A stretch of DNA of 39,323 nt from Nocardia vaccinii NBRC 15922 (lineage in GTDB: Bacteria > Actinomycetota > Actinomycetes > Mycobacteriales > Mycobacteriaceae). Both the position numbers and the translations under genes were made by a program. Below, in pieces: positions 8,025-17,500 of the stretch. Within the stretch, counting starts at the first letter, position 1. The number at the start of each line of letters is the position of its first letter. The notes beneath the pieces are model-generated. The model saw only the letters and a list, made by a program, of their open reading frames with translations. It was not told where the DNA came from and did not search any database. The stretch spans positions 1 to 39,323 of the forward strand of contig NZ_BDCC01000034.1 in the NCBI RefSeq assembly GCF_001613305.1. The letters are read 5' to 3'.

Positions 8025-8405
8025 CTAGTTCTGGCGTAGCGCCGTCAGCGCGCCGTCCAGGGTCGTGTGCATCGAGAAGACCTTGTCCAGGCCGGTCACC
8101 TTGAGCTGGCGGCCGGTGGCCGGGCCGTCGGCGACGACCATGATGCGGGTGGTCTCCCCGGCGCGCTTGTGTGCGCCGACGAGAGCAGCCATACCGGCCG
8201 ATGCCAGGAAGCTCACCTGGGTCAGATCGATGATGACGACCGCGGGCTTACCACCCAGTGTTGCCTCGATCGCATTCTCCAGCGCCGGGGCGGTCGCCAG
8301 ATCGACCTCACCCGCGACCGTGAGCACGGTCGCTTCGTCGTGCACCGAGACCGATGTGGTCATCGCGTCGGCGAGGGGATGCGCGTCTCCGGAAGTGTTG
8401 GTCAC
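8025..8405 (-). CDS. STAS-domain anti-sigma factor antagonist (RsbV/SpoIIAA-like)
   Basis: 126-residue single STAS domain: VLTVAGEVDLATAPALENAI, VVIIDLTQVSFLASAGMAALV, then a strand-helix end. RsbV/SpoIIAA proteins bind an RsbW-type kinase and free a sigma factor when their serine is unphosphorylated. The phospho-acceptor aligns with Ser69; the Asp that usually precedes it (DSxG) is Ala68 here. It is last in the stressosome operon, 182 nt after the phosphatase-kinase fusion, which is its likely dephosphorylating and phosphorylating partner. The start is uncertain: GTG 8405 gives the 14-residue N-terminal extension; ATG 8363 would remove it. Neither has a convincing ribosome site. Confidence 0.88.
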   Translation of the reverse strand: MTNTSGDAHPLADAMTTSVSVHDEATVLTVAGEVDLATAPALENAIEATLGGKPAVVIIDLTQVSFLASAGMAALVGAHKRAGETTRIMVVADGPATGRQLKVTGLDKVFSMHTTLDGALTALRQN

Positions 8406-8587
8406 CTAGACAATCTGCCACGAACCCGCGCCGGATGCCGCATCGTCCGCCGGATTGTCGGTGTTTCGTAGTACTCCCGAAAGCGAAAACCCCAGGTACG
8501 CCGTGTATTCCGAAATTTCCGGCACATTCGGCCCCGAAACCCGCCCGGTGGCGTGGATGTGCCGTTTCCGCGATCGGAGTGCGGCGG

Positions 8588-10858
8588 CTAGACCCGGCTG
8601 GCCGCCGAGAACGACACCGCCGGAAGTTTGGCGATCATCCGCACATGGGTGCCCACCCCGACGTGGTCGATCGTCAGCTCGTCGGTCAGCGCGTGCATCA
8701 TGGCGATACCGCGCCCGCGGTACCCCGGATCCTCCGGGAGCGGTCGCCAGCTGCCGTCGTCGGAGACCTCGATGGTGACCCGGTCCAGTGCGCAATCCGC
8801 GGACACCACCACCCGGCCGGGCGCGCCGCCGAGGTACGCGTGCTCGATGCAGTTGCTGCACGCCTCGTTGGCGGCGGCGACCAGATCGGTGGCCAGATCG
8901 GCGGGCACCGCGGCCGCGCCCAGCCAGGCGGTCAGACGGCGGCGTATCCCGGACAGGCCGCCGGCCTCGGCGGGGACGTCCAGACGCAGCGCCCGCGGCG
9001 GCTGCCGGTAGACGACCATGGCGACGTCGTCGTCGTAGCCGCCCGCAGGTCGCAGGCGGGACAGCACCGCGTCGGCGACCTCCCGCGGCGGCATATCCGC
9101 CGCGTCGGACAACTCGTCGGCCAGTTCGTCGAAACGAATGTCGATATCGACACCGCGTTGCTCGACGAGTCCGTCGGTGAACAGCACCAGGGTCGAGCCC
9201 GGTTCGAGCGTCGTGGTCGCCTCGGGGCGCCGCGGCATGTCGAAGGTCGCCAGCGGCACCGCCCGGCCGCCCTCGAGCAGGCGGCCCTTCGTCCCGGGTG
9301 CGGCCAGCACCGGGGGCATGTGACCGGCATTGGAGTAGCGGAACGTCCCGCGCTCGGGATCCAGGATCGCCGCGCAGACCGTCGTACACATCGCGCCCGG
9401 GATGCGCGCGGCGACGGTGTCCAGTTCGGCCAGCAGCTGCGCCGGCCCGGCTCCGCGCAGCAGCAGTGCGCGCGCCGCGGTGCGCAACTGGCCCATCACC
9501 ACCGCCGCGGACAGACCACGGCCGACGCAGTCGCCGACCACCAGACCGATCGCGCCGTCGGCGAGCTGCACCACGTCGTACCAGTCGCCGCCGATCTCGA
9601 GCGGCGGCAGTGCGGGCTCGTAGTGCACCGAGAACCTGGGCGGCAGTTCGATCGGCCCGAGCATCGCCCGCTGCAACGTCAGCGAGGTGGAACGGGCGGC
9701 GTCGAAGTTGCGTGCGCGTTGTACGGCCAGGCTGAGCTGACCGACCAGCAGGGAGAACAGCGCCCAGTCGCCCGGACTGATCGCGCGAGGTGCGGCGAAA
9801 CGCAGCCACAGCGCCGCGTCGCCGGTCTCGCCGAGCGGCGCCACGATGCCCTCGGAACTGGCCGCGCCCTCGGGAATCGCGAACATCGTCCGGCCGGGTC
9901 GCAACCAGGCGCGGTCCAGCAGAGCCCGCGCCCGCGCGTCGAGCACCTGGCGCGACTGCACCGCGTCCTCACCGGAGACGTACAATTCCGGGCCGGTCTG
10001 GCGGTTCGGCCACATCGATACCACGGCGGTCTCCGCGCCGATCGCCATGCGCAGCTCATCCAGTCCGACCGTGAGCACCTCCACGACGCTGGTGCACGCC
10101 GCGACCGCGGTCGCCAGCCGGGAGACGGCCTGATCGCGAGCCTGCGCGTCGTGTTCGGCGGTGACATCGCGGATCGTGCCGACGAAGATCCGCTCGTCGT
10201 CCTCCGGCCGGATCAGCGAGGACGTGCTGACCGCCAGCCACAGCCGCCGCCCGTCCCGATGACGCACCGGCATCACGAAACGCGCGGCCTCGGTGCCCAG
10301 ATCCGGGTAGTGCGTCTCCTCGGTGATCGCCCACGGGTGCGGCAGCGGATAGGGCACGGTCTCCGGCCCGTATCCGGTCAGTGCGCCGAACGCCGAGTTG
10401 ACCTCGGTGAGGGTGCCGTGTGAATCGGCGACGAAGAACCCGTCCTGCAACGATTCGACCAATGCGGTGCGGAAGGTGTCGCGTCCCTCGAGGTCCTCGG
10501 CGCGCAGGCGCTGAAGCTCGTAGGAGCGGGTGCTGTCCAGGAATCCGCGGGTGGCCACATCGAGTGCGGCCAGGGTCTGCAGCAGGAATTCCAGCGCGGT
10601 GTCCCCGGCGTCCGGGCCGCCGGGATGTTCGCCGCTCTCCTGCTCGGAAACCGCGGCCGCGGGTGGCGGGGCGAGCAGATTCCACCGGCCCAGCAGTCGG
10701 AAGTGATGTTCGGTGAGGTCGAGGATGCTCACGCCCTCGACGAGGGCGCGGCGGCCGAGTTCGTACCCCTCGGCGAGGGTGTACTGGGTCGGCGAATCCA
10801 GGTGCAGCCGTAGCGCATTCGTGTACGCCTCGCGGAATGCGGCCAGCACCGTGGTCAT
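8588..10858 (-). CDS. PAS-GAF-PP2C (RsbU-type phosphatase) fused to RsbW-like HATPase domain
   Basis: 756-residue signalling protein. Approximate domain order: RsbU-N-like helical domain (1-125; FREAYTNALRLHLDS...), PAS (128-235; DGFFVADSHGTLTEVNSAFGALTGY), GAF-like (240-385), SpoIIE/PP2C phosphatase (410-605; GGDWYD, GDCVGRG, YSNAGHMPP, LFTDGLVE, DDDVAMVV, giving the metal-binding Asp set), and an RsbW-type GHKL kinase (615-750; N-box NEACSNCIEHAY, DDGSW, GRGIAMMHAL). It should both dephosphorylate and phosphorylate a STAS antagonist, probably the next gene. It lies 67 nt downstream of rsbX in the stressosome operon; the N-terminal domain is the expected docking site for RsbT. The ATG at 10858 has GAGGTCG upstream. 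Confidence 0.9.
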   Translation of the reverse strand: MTTVLAAFREAYTNALRLHLDSPTQYTLAEGYELGRRALVEGVSILDLTEHHFRLLGRWNLLAPPPAAAVSEQESGEHPGGPDAGDTALEFLLQTLAALDVATRGFLDSTRSYELQRLRAEDLEGRDTFRTALVESLQDGFFVADSHGTLTEVNSAFGALTGYGPETVPYPLPHPWAITEETHYPDLGTEAARFVMPVRHRDGRRLWLAVSTSSLIRPEDDERIFVGTIRDVTAEHDAQARDQAVSRLATAVAACTSVVEVLTVGLDELRMAIGAETAVVSMWPNRQTGPELYVSGEDAVQSRQVLDARARALLDRAWLRPGRTMFAIPEGAASSEGIVAPLGETGDAALWLRFAAPRAISPGDWALFSLLVGQLSLAVQRARNFDAARSTSLTLQRAMLGPIELPPRFSVHYEPALPPLEIGGDWYDVVQLADGAIGLVVGDCVGRGLSAAVVMGQLRTAARALLLRGAGPAQLLAELDTVAARIPGAMCTTVCAAILDPERGTFRYSNAGHMPPVLAAPGTKGRLLEGGRAVPLATFDMPRRPEATTTLEPGSTLVLFTDGLVEQRGVDIDIRFDELADELSDAADMPPREVADAVLSRLRPAGGYDDDVAMVVYRQPPRALRLDVPAEAGGLSGIRRRLTAWLGAAAVPADLATDLVAAANEACSNCIEHAYLGGAPGRVVVSADCALDRVTIEVSDDGSWRPLPEDPGYRGRGIAMMHALTDELTIDHVGVGTHVRMIAKLPAVSFSAASRV

Positions 10859-10925
10859 GTCGCGACCTCGCTGTCGCCCCCGGACATCGGTGCCGGTACG
10901 ACGCGTGCGCGCGATGTGCGCCGGT

Positions 10926-11558
10926 TCATTGTGCCGGACCCGTATGTCCGCGATGACGCGCGGCCAGCACCAGCGCGTCGTCGGTGTCCTTGGAATGGCC
11001 CTCGAGGATATCCGTGGTGATCTCGGCGGTCGGCCGGGACAGGTCCACGGTGTCGACGAAATCGGTGACGATGCCGTCGGTGGCCATCAACAGCAGATCC
11101 CCGGCACGCACCGGAACCGTCTGCGTCTGCAGATTCGGCGGCAGCCGGTAACCGACGATGCCCGCGGTCAGCAGTGCGGTCGCGCGGACCGCGAGCTTTC
11201 CGGGGGCCTTCGCGATGATCCGGGACTCGACATTCCCGACACCGAGCCAGTGCACCCGGTCACCGGAGTCGAACAGGGCGAGAGTCAGTGCCGCGCCGCG
11301 GGTTTCGGCCAGGGCGCGATGGCACAGCAGGGCCAGCACGTCCAGCGGCTCGGCGCGGTTGTCCGAGAGCACCTGGGCGGCGCGATCGGCGGCGTCGGCG
11401 GCGGCGGCGCCGTGTCCGAGCCCGTCGAGCACCGCGAACAGCACCGAGCCCCCGCCCGCGTCCAGGACCACCGCTCGGTCCCCGGATACGCGTTGACCGG
11501 GAAGCGCCCGTCCGGCCGCGGCCCATTCGATGGTGCCGATCAACCCGTCCTCATGCAC
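10926..11558 (-). CDS. rsbX: RsbX-like feedback phosphatase (SpoIIE/PP2C)
   Basis: 210-residue stand-alone PP2C domain of the RsbX type, which in B. subtilis dephosphorylates RsbR/RsbS and resets the stressosome. It shows VSGDRAVVLDAGGGSVLFAVLDGLGHG (metal site), ALTLALFDSG, WLGVGNVES and LLLMATDGIVTDF, ending in a DALVLAARH strand. Its start overlaps the 3' end of rsbT by 8 nt. The symbol rests on position in an R-S-T-X order plus domain type. Confidence 0.9.
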   Translation of the reverse strand: MHEDGLIGTIEWAAAGRALPGQRVSGDRAVVLDAGGGSVLFAVLDGLGHGAAAADAADRAAQVLSDNRAEPLDVLALLCHRALAETRGAALTLALFDSGDRVHWLGVGNVESRIIAKAPGKLAVRATALLTAGIVGYRLPPNLQTQTVPVRAGDLLLMATDGIVTDFVDTVDLSRPTAEITTDILEGHSKDTDDALVLAARHRGHTGPAQ

Positions 11559-11976
11559 GGGGAGGCACCCACTTCCACATCTCCACCAGCGTTCCCTGGC
11601 CGGGGCCGGAGTCGATGATCAGCTGGTCCATCAGTCGGCGGGCGCCCGGAAGCCCCAGGCCCAGACCGCGACCGGTCGAATAGCCGTCCTCCAGGGCGCG
11701 CGGGATATCCAGAATGCCCGGCCCCTGGTCCTGTGCCTGGACCACGAGGGCCGGCCGTCCATCTCGTTCCTCCACGGCCACACGGACTTCACCGGTTCCG
11801 GCGTAGCTGGTGATGTTTCGGGCGATCTCCGAGATTGCGGTGGAGATCATGGTGATGTCGGTCAGGGAGAAGCCCAGCTGCGCTGCTAGTTCTCGCCCGG
11901 CCTGACGTGCGGTAACGATGTCGCTGGACACCTTGACCGCGATCACCACACTGTCAGCGACCACGGTCACGACCAT
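11551..11976 (-). CDS. rsbT: RsbT-like serine-protein kinase / switch protein
   Basis: 141-residue GHKL kinase. It shows the N-box with Glu50 and Asn54 (ISEIARNITSYA), the G1 box AQDQGPGI (Asp83) and the G2 box TGRGLGLGLPGARRL. In the B. subtilis system RsbT phosphorylates RsbR and RsbS, leaves the stressosome, and activates the RsbU phosphatase by binding its N-terminal domain; the matching N-terminal domain exists in the PAS-GAF-PP2C fusion two genes on. It overlaps rsbS by 23 nt and rsbX by 8 nt, indicating translational coupling. Confidence 0.93.
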   Translation of the reverse strand: MVVTVVADSVVIAVKVSSDIVTARQAGRELAAQLGFSLTDITMISTAISEIARNITSYAGTGEVRVAVEERDGRPALVVQAQDQGPGILDIPRALEDGYSTGRGLGLGLPGARRLMDQLIIDSGPGQGTLVEMWKWVPPRA

Positions 11977-12346
11977 CTCGTTGATTGTGGGTGTGCAGCA
12001 ACTTACTGTTCAGCCAGGACAAACCTTCTTCGAGGTCCAGGGCGGTGTGCATGTCCTCGAAGGTGAGACCCAGCTGGACCATTGCGAATGCGACTTCGGG
12101 CTGCAATCCGACGATGACCGTCTCCGCCCCCCGCAGCTTGGTCATATGGGCGATCGTACGCAGCGAGCGCGCCGCGAAGGAATCCATCACGTCGATCGCG
12201 GTGACGTCGACGATGATGCCCTGGGCGCGATATCTGCTGACGTAGGTCATCAGATCGTCCTGTAGGCGCTCGGTGTCGGCATCCGTGAGGGCAGATTGCA
12301 CGGACGCGATCAAGTAGGTGCCCTGTTTCAGAATGGGTACCGGCAT
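11954..12346 (-). CDS. rsbS: RsbS-like stressosome STAS protein
   Basis: 130-residue single STAS domain with the RsbS signature VDVTAIDVMDSFAARSLRTIA; Ser56 matches the serine phosphorylated by RsbT in B. subtilis RsbS. It also has PVPILKQGTYLIASVQSAL at the N-terminus and the helix QPEVAFAMVQLGLTFE. It forms the stressosome core with RsbR and sequesters RsbT. A charged tail (NQRDGRDRGR) overlaps the rsbT start. The ATG at 12346 has a GAGGCGGGG ribosome site. Confidence 0.93.
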   Translation of the reverse strand: MPVPILKQGTYLIASVQSALTDADTERLQDDLMTYVSRYRAQGIIVDVTAIDVMDSFAARSLRTIAHMTKLRGAETVIVGLQPEVAFAMVQLGLTFEDMHTALDLEEGLSWLNSKLLHTHNQRDGRDRGR

Positions 12347-12361
12347 TGTCCCCGCCTCGGG

Positions 12362-13255
12362 TTACCGTCGGTCGCGATCGGTGAGGCGCGAGATCTCGTA
12401 ACCGAGCAGCCGCTCCGCCTCTTGGATCCCGCCCTGCAGATCGCCGACAGCGTTCATCTTGGTCAGGTCGAGGCCGATGGTGACCAGCGCGAGCGCGATC
12501 TCCGAGGACAGACCGGTGAGGATGACGCTGGCGCCCATCAGTCCCGAGGCGTCGACCGTCTGGACCAGGTGGTTGGCCACCGTGGAGTCGATCATCGGCA
12601 CACCGGTGATGTCGATGACGACCACCTTGGCGCGGTTGGCGCGGATCGCGCGCAGGAGCTGTTCGGTGAGCTGGCGGGCGCGCTGGCTGTCCAGCACACC
12701 GATGATCGGCAGAATCAGCAGCTGTTCGCGGACCTGCAGAACGGGCGTGGAGAGCTCGCGGATGGCCTCCTGCTGCTGGCGGATGACGCGCTCGCGCTCC
12801 TGCACGAAGGAGATGGCCACGGTGTTGGCGATGCGGTTGGCGGCCGGTTCGTAAGCGTCCAGTACCCGCTTGAGCAGATCGAAGTCCGATTGGTATTTCT
12901 CGAACAAGCTGCGCGACAGCACATCTCGCAGCAGCAGCACGATGCCGATGACCTCGTCGGTCTCGACGCCCCGGGGGATGATGCGTTCGGACAGGTCTCG
13001 CGCGTACGCCTGCAGGGCCTCGACGCTACCGGTCTGCAACGCCTCGACGTAGTTGTCGTAGATCGAGGTGGCCTCGGAGAAGACCTCCTCCGGCGTCATC
13101 GCGGTGAGCAGTGCGGCGACGCCGATGCGACGGGCCCATTCCTCCCGCAGTTCGGTGCGGTTCTGTCGCAGGTGCTCGACCAGCTGGGGCAGCAGGTCGT
13201 CGGCCGAACCGGTCGGCAGCGAATCCGGCGACAGGCCGATGGACACGTCGGACAT
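12362..13255 (-). CDS. rsbR: RsbR-like stressosome sensor (N-terminal co-antagonist domain plus STAS)
   Basis: 297-residue protein: an all-helical N-terminal sensory domain (about 20-160, globin-like in the family; QLVEHLRQNRTELREEWARRIG...), a coiled linker (ERERVIRQQQEAIRELSTPV) and a C-terminal STAS domain (about 175-290) with DITGVPMIDSTVANHL. Ser224/Thr225 lie at the RsbT phosphorylation site. The start ATG 13255 has a strong GGCAGGAG ribosome site; a 19-codon upstream extension lacks one. It is first gene of the stressosome operon, about 95 nt below the predicted transcription start. Confidence 0.93.
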   Translation of the reverse strand: MSDVSIGLSPDSLPTGSADDLLPQLVEHLRQNRTELREEWARRIGVAALLTAMTPEEVFSEATSIYDNYVEALQTGSVEALQAYARDLSERIIPRGVETDEVIGIVLLLRDVLSRSLFEKYQSDFDLLKRVLDAYEPAANRIANTVAISFVQERERVIRQQQEAIRELSTPVLQVREQLLILPIIGVLDSQRARQLTEQLLRAIRANRAKVVVIDITGVPMIDSTVANHLVQTVDASGLMGASVILTGLSSEIALALVTIGLDLTKMNAVGDLQGGIQEAERLLGYEISRLTDRDRR

Positions 13256-13356
13256 GAAAACTCCTGCCCCTTTCGTTAAGGGTAGGTCGGTTGCTTCGTC
13301 GGGCTCGCTCACACACGGCTGCTCATCGCATGCCCTGTCGAGCCTAGTCTTACCCG

Positions 13357-13381
13357 ATACCCGCTGGATACCAAAACAAAC
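13357..13381 (-). promoter_or_regulatory. SigB/SigF-type promoter of the stressosome operon
   Basis: On the minus strand GTTT (13381-13378) is followed after exactly 15 nt by GGGTAT (13362-13357). This matches the consensus of the SigB/SigF/SigH general-stress sigma factors in actinobacteria (GTTT-N14-17-GGGTAT, from general knowledge). It would start transcription near 13349, 95 nt before rsbR. Confidence 0.6.
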
Positions 13382-13400
13382 ATCCGGACCCGCACGGCCC

Positions 13401-13955
13401 TCAGCCCGCGCGACCGTCGGCCTCGCGCAGCCGGGGCTCGTCCCGGCGGTCCGGCAGCTGGTCCGGGCGCTTGTCGAGGGCGCCGACCCGGGCCTGGGCG
13501 GGGCGGCGGTGATGGGTCAGCAGTGTGTCGTAGATATCGGCGAGCGCGGCGAGCTGATCACGGTCCAGCACATCGATCATGTGCCGCCGCACGCTGTCGA
13601 CGTAGGCGGGTTCGGCGGTGGTGAGCACCTCCGAACCCTTACCGGTCAGCACCGCGGCGGTGCGCCGCGCATCGTCCGGAATCGATTCGCGCGCAACGAG
13701 TCCGCGCTTCTCCATCCGGGTGATCTGGTGCGAGAGCCGACTCTGCGACCATTCCAGGACGGCGGCGAGTTCGGCGAAGCTGCGCCGGTGATCGGGGGCG
13801 TCGGCCAGTCGGGCCAGTACCGTGTACTCCACGTAGGTCAGGTTCGAGGCCCGCAGCGAATCGCGGCCGACGGCCGCTGCGATGAGGTCGCGGGTGAACA
13901 CGAAGCCGAGCCAGGCCCGGGACTCGAGATCGTCGAGCCAACGGATTTCGGTCAC
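13401..13955 (-). CDS. MarR-family transcriptional regulator
   Basis: 184-residue winged-helix regulator: FTRDLIAAAVGRD...LTYVEYTVLARLADAP (dimerisation and first helices), RSFAELAAVLEWSQSRLSHQITRMEKRGLVARESIPDDARRTAAVLTGKG (HTH and wing, about residues 58-110). The C-terminal 25 residues are Arg/Asp-rich and disordered. It is divergent from fumarase, with 217 nt between the starts holding candidate operators. The ligand is unknown. Confidence 0.9.
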   Translation of the reverse strand: MTEIRWLDDLESRAWLGFVFTRDLIAAAVGRDSLRASNLTYVEYTVLARLADAPDHRRSFAELAAVLEWSQSRLSHQITRMEKRGLVARESIPDDARRTAAVLTGKGSEVLTTAEPAYVDSVRRHMIDVLDRDQLAALADIYDTLLTHHRRPAQARVGALDKRPDQLPDRRDEPRLREADGRAG

Positions 13956-14052
13956 GATCTCGTGCCGCGTCCGTGACGGGTCAAGCTTGGACTGGTCATG
14001 CGCTGCCTTCCACCTCGGTCATCCCCACGTCAATGACAGGTACACCGAGCGT

Positions 14053-14066
14053 GTTGAAGGTGCAAC
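14053..14066. promoter_or_regulatory. Candidate MarR operator
   Basis: GTTG-N6-CAAC inverted repeat containing TTGAAGGTGCAA, an arrangement often seen for MarR-type sites, in the intergenic region between the divergent marR and fumarase genes about 100 nt upstream of the marR start. Short arms make this tentative. Confidence 0.3.
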
Positions 14067-14083
14067 CTGTGCGCCGGTGCCGA

Positions 14084-14103
14084 GCAAGATTAGGCTTGCC
14101 TGA
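14084..14103. promoter_or_regulatory. Candidate iron-box-like (IdeR/DtxR) site upstream of class I fumarase
   Basis: TTAGGCTTGCCTGA (14090-14103) matches the right-hand 14 positions of the 19-bp DtxR/IdeR consensus at 11 of 14, and about 13 of 19 over the full length. The enclosing sequence also has GCAAG/CTTGC arms (14084-14088, 14095-14099). It lies about 70 nt before the GTG of an iron-sulfur fumarase, where iron-dependent control would make sense. MarR binding is an alternative. Confidence 0.35.
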
Positions 14104-14172
14104 CATCGGATGGACAGGCGGTCGGTGGATACAGTGCCAAGTGCTCGATTCCAGCCACAAGGAGTGCGATTC

Positions 14173-15849
<1,677 letters not shown>

Positions 15850-15870
15850 CCCGCTGCCGGGAAACGCGCC

Positions 15871-17298
15871 TCAGAGCGTGATTCCCGTGCGCAGCAGTCC
15901 GTTCGGATCGGTGGACCGGGCCAGGGCGCGCAGGCGGGCGAGGTTGCCCGCGTAGCAACGCTCGGCCGCGACACCGGGTTCGCAGTAATTGGCGTACGCA
16001 CCGGCCGACGCCGCGCCCAACGTCCGGTGCGCGCCGGTGATCCATGCGCGTGCGTCCTCGGGCGCGTCCGGTGCGTCCACGATCCACTGCAGCGTCGCGG
16101 CGTGTTCGCGCCAGGGGAACGCGGAGGCGTCGGCGCGCACGTCCCGCACCGCGCCGTCGAGTGGATCCACGAGTACGTAACCGGGTGCGCCGCTGCGTGC
16201 TCGGGATGTGACGATATCGACGATGGTGCCCGCCACCGCCGCGTTCAGCTCGGTCACGACGTCGGATCCGGCGACCTTGGTCGAGCGCGGGGTGGCCGAG
16301 CCGCCCGCGAGGTCGTCGGCGGCCGCCAGATGGCCGAGAGTTCGGTGCGTGACGGATACGGGCGCCGTGGCGGCCGCGGCGCTGAGCCCTGCGATCGCGG
16401 TGGCGCCCTGGCCCGCGGGCGTGACGATCACGACGGAACATTCGACAGTGCCTGCCGCGGCGCCGATCTCGACATTCGACCATACCGAGCGGTCGGCGCC
16501 GGGCAGCCAGCGGGCCCAGGCGGTCAGGACCCGCGTCGCCGCGTCGGCGGGAAAGCCGAGTCGCGCGACGTCGCGGGCTTCTGCCGGGCTGGTGCGGAAG
16601 GTGAGGGAGGTGAGGATTCCGGCGCTGCCGCCTGCACCCCGCAACGCCCAGAACAGGCCGGGCAACTGGTTCGCGGAGGTGTGCGCGATAGCTCCGCCCG
16701 GCAGTACGACGTCGGCGGATTCCAGTGCGTCGCAGGTCAATCCGTAACGCCGGGAGTCGACGCCCAGACCGCCGCCGAGGGTGAGCCCGGCCAGTCCCAC
16801 GGTGGGGCACGAGCCGATCGGCAGCGACCTGCCGGACTGGTCCAGCTCGGCCAGCAGCGGGCGGATGGTCACGCCCGCGCCGACCGTCACCAGATCGCCG
16901 TTCAGAGCGATGTCGTCGAGGCCGCGCACATCCACCACGAGCGCGCCGGTGGTCGCCGAGGCGCCCACGTACGAGTGCCCGCCCGCGCGGGCGGCCAGCG
17001 GCAGGCGGTGGTCGCGGGCGAAGACCACGGCCGCCGTCACATCACTTGCCGCCGCGGCCGTCACCACGGCCACCGGTGCTTCGGAGTCGAACTGTGGATC
17101 GAAAAGCTGTTTGGCGGAATGGTATTCGCCGTCCGCAGGCAGTAACAGCTTTCCCCGCAATCGGTTTCGCAGAACCTCCCAATCCGGGGTGTCCGCGCCG
17201 GCCGTAGCCGCGGGTGTCAGTGCGGCGGCGACGGTCAGTGCGCCGACGCCGCGCAGCACGGTGCGGCGTGGGACCGGGCCGCTGTCAATCGAAGTCAC
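15871..17298 (-). CDS. Tat-exported FAD-linked oxidase (berberine-bridge/PCMH type, bicovalent flavin)
   Basis: 475-residue secreted flavoprotein. The N-terminus PRRTVLRGVGALTVAAALTP is a twin-arginine signal (RR at residues 11-12 after GTG 17298). The PCMH FAD domain has ARAGGHSYVG with His108 and SLPIGSCPTVGLAGLTLGGG with Cys164, the two residues that attach FAD covalently in berberine-bridge-type oxidases. The C-terminal YANYCEPG...LRALARSTDPNGLL is the BBE end motif. Such enzymes oxidise sugars, alcohols or secondary metabolites with O2; the substrate here is unknown. It is convergent with fumarase (21-nt gap). A tiny membrane protein gene may precede it. Confidence 0.92.
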   Translation of the reverse strand: MTSIDSGPVPRRTVLRGVGALTVAAALTPAATAGADTPDWEVLRNRLRGKLLLPADGEYHSAKQLFDPQFDSEAPVAVVTAAAASDVTAAVVFARDHRLPLAARAGGHSYVGASATTGALVVDVRGLDDIALNGDLVTVGAGVTIRPLLAELDQSGRSLPIGSCPTVGLAGLTLGGGLGVDSRRYGLTCDALESADVVLPGGAIAHTSANQLPGLFWALRGAGGSAGILTSLTFRTSPAEARDVARLGFPADAATRVLTAWARWLPGADRSVWSNVEIGAAAGTVECSVVIVTPAGQGATAIAGLSAAAATAPVSVTHRTLGHLAAADDLAGGSATPRSTKVAGSDVVTELNAAVAGTIVDIVTSRARSGAPGYVLVDPLDGAVRDVRADASAFPWREHAATLQWIVDAPDAPEDARAWITGAHRTLGAASAGAYANYCEPGVAAERCYAGNLARLRALARSTDPNGLLRTGITL

Positions 17299-17317
17299 CC
17301 GATGCGCTCCCGCCGGG

Positions 17318-17476
17318 TTAGGGGTCGCGACCCGCGCCTGCCGAACTCGTTCGGGCTCGGTACGCCCGACCATACCCGGCGTCGGTGCGGGCGGGGGACA
17401 GTGCGGTGAGGGTGACCAGGGCCGTCGCGCCGAAAGCGGCGGCGGCGATGAAGATCATTTCGGGCGTGCCCGACAT
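17318..17476 (-). CDS. Possible 52-residue single-pass membrane protein
   Basis: Open frame from ATG 17476 on the minus strand, ending 19 nt before the FAD oxidase start. Residues 5-25 (PEMIFIAAAAFGATALVTLTA) form a plausible transmembrane segment, then a short Arg/Gly/Ala tail. The ribosome site is weak (GAGAG). No family is recognised. Support is only the hydrophobic segment and the operon-like spacing, so it may be chance. Confidence 0.35.
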   Translation of the reverse strand: MSGTPEMIFIAAAAFGATALVTLTALSPARTDAGYGRAYRARTSSAGAGRDP

Positions 17477-17500
17477 GGCGGCTCTCGTTCTTCTGCGCAA

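Noticed and set aside
8354..10423. 689-codon plus-strand open frame opposite the PAS-GAF-PP2C gene
   Set aside because: Composition (Arg, Gln, His, Gly) is typical of an antisense shadow in GC-rich DNA; the minus-strand protein carries all phosphatase and kinase motifs.
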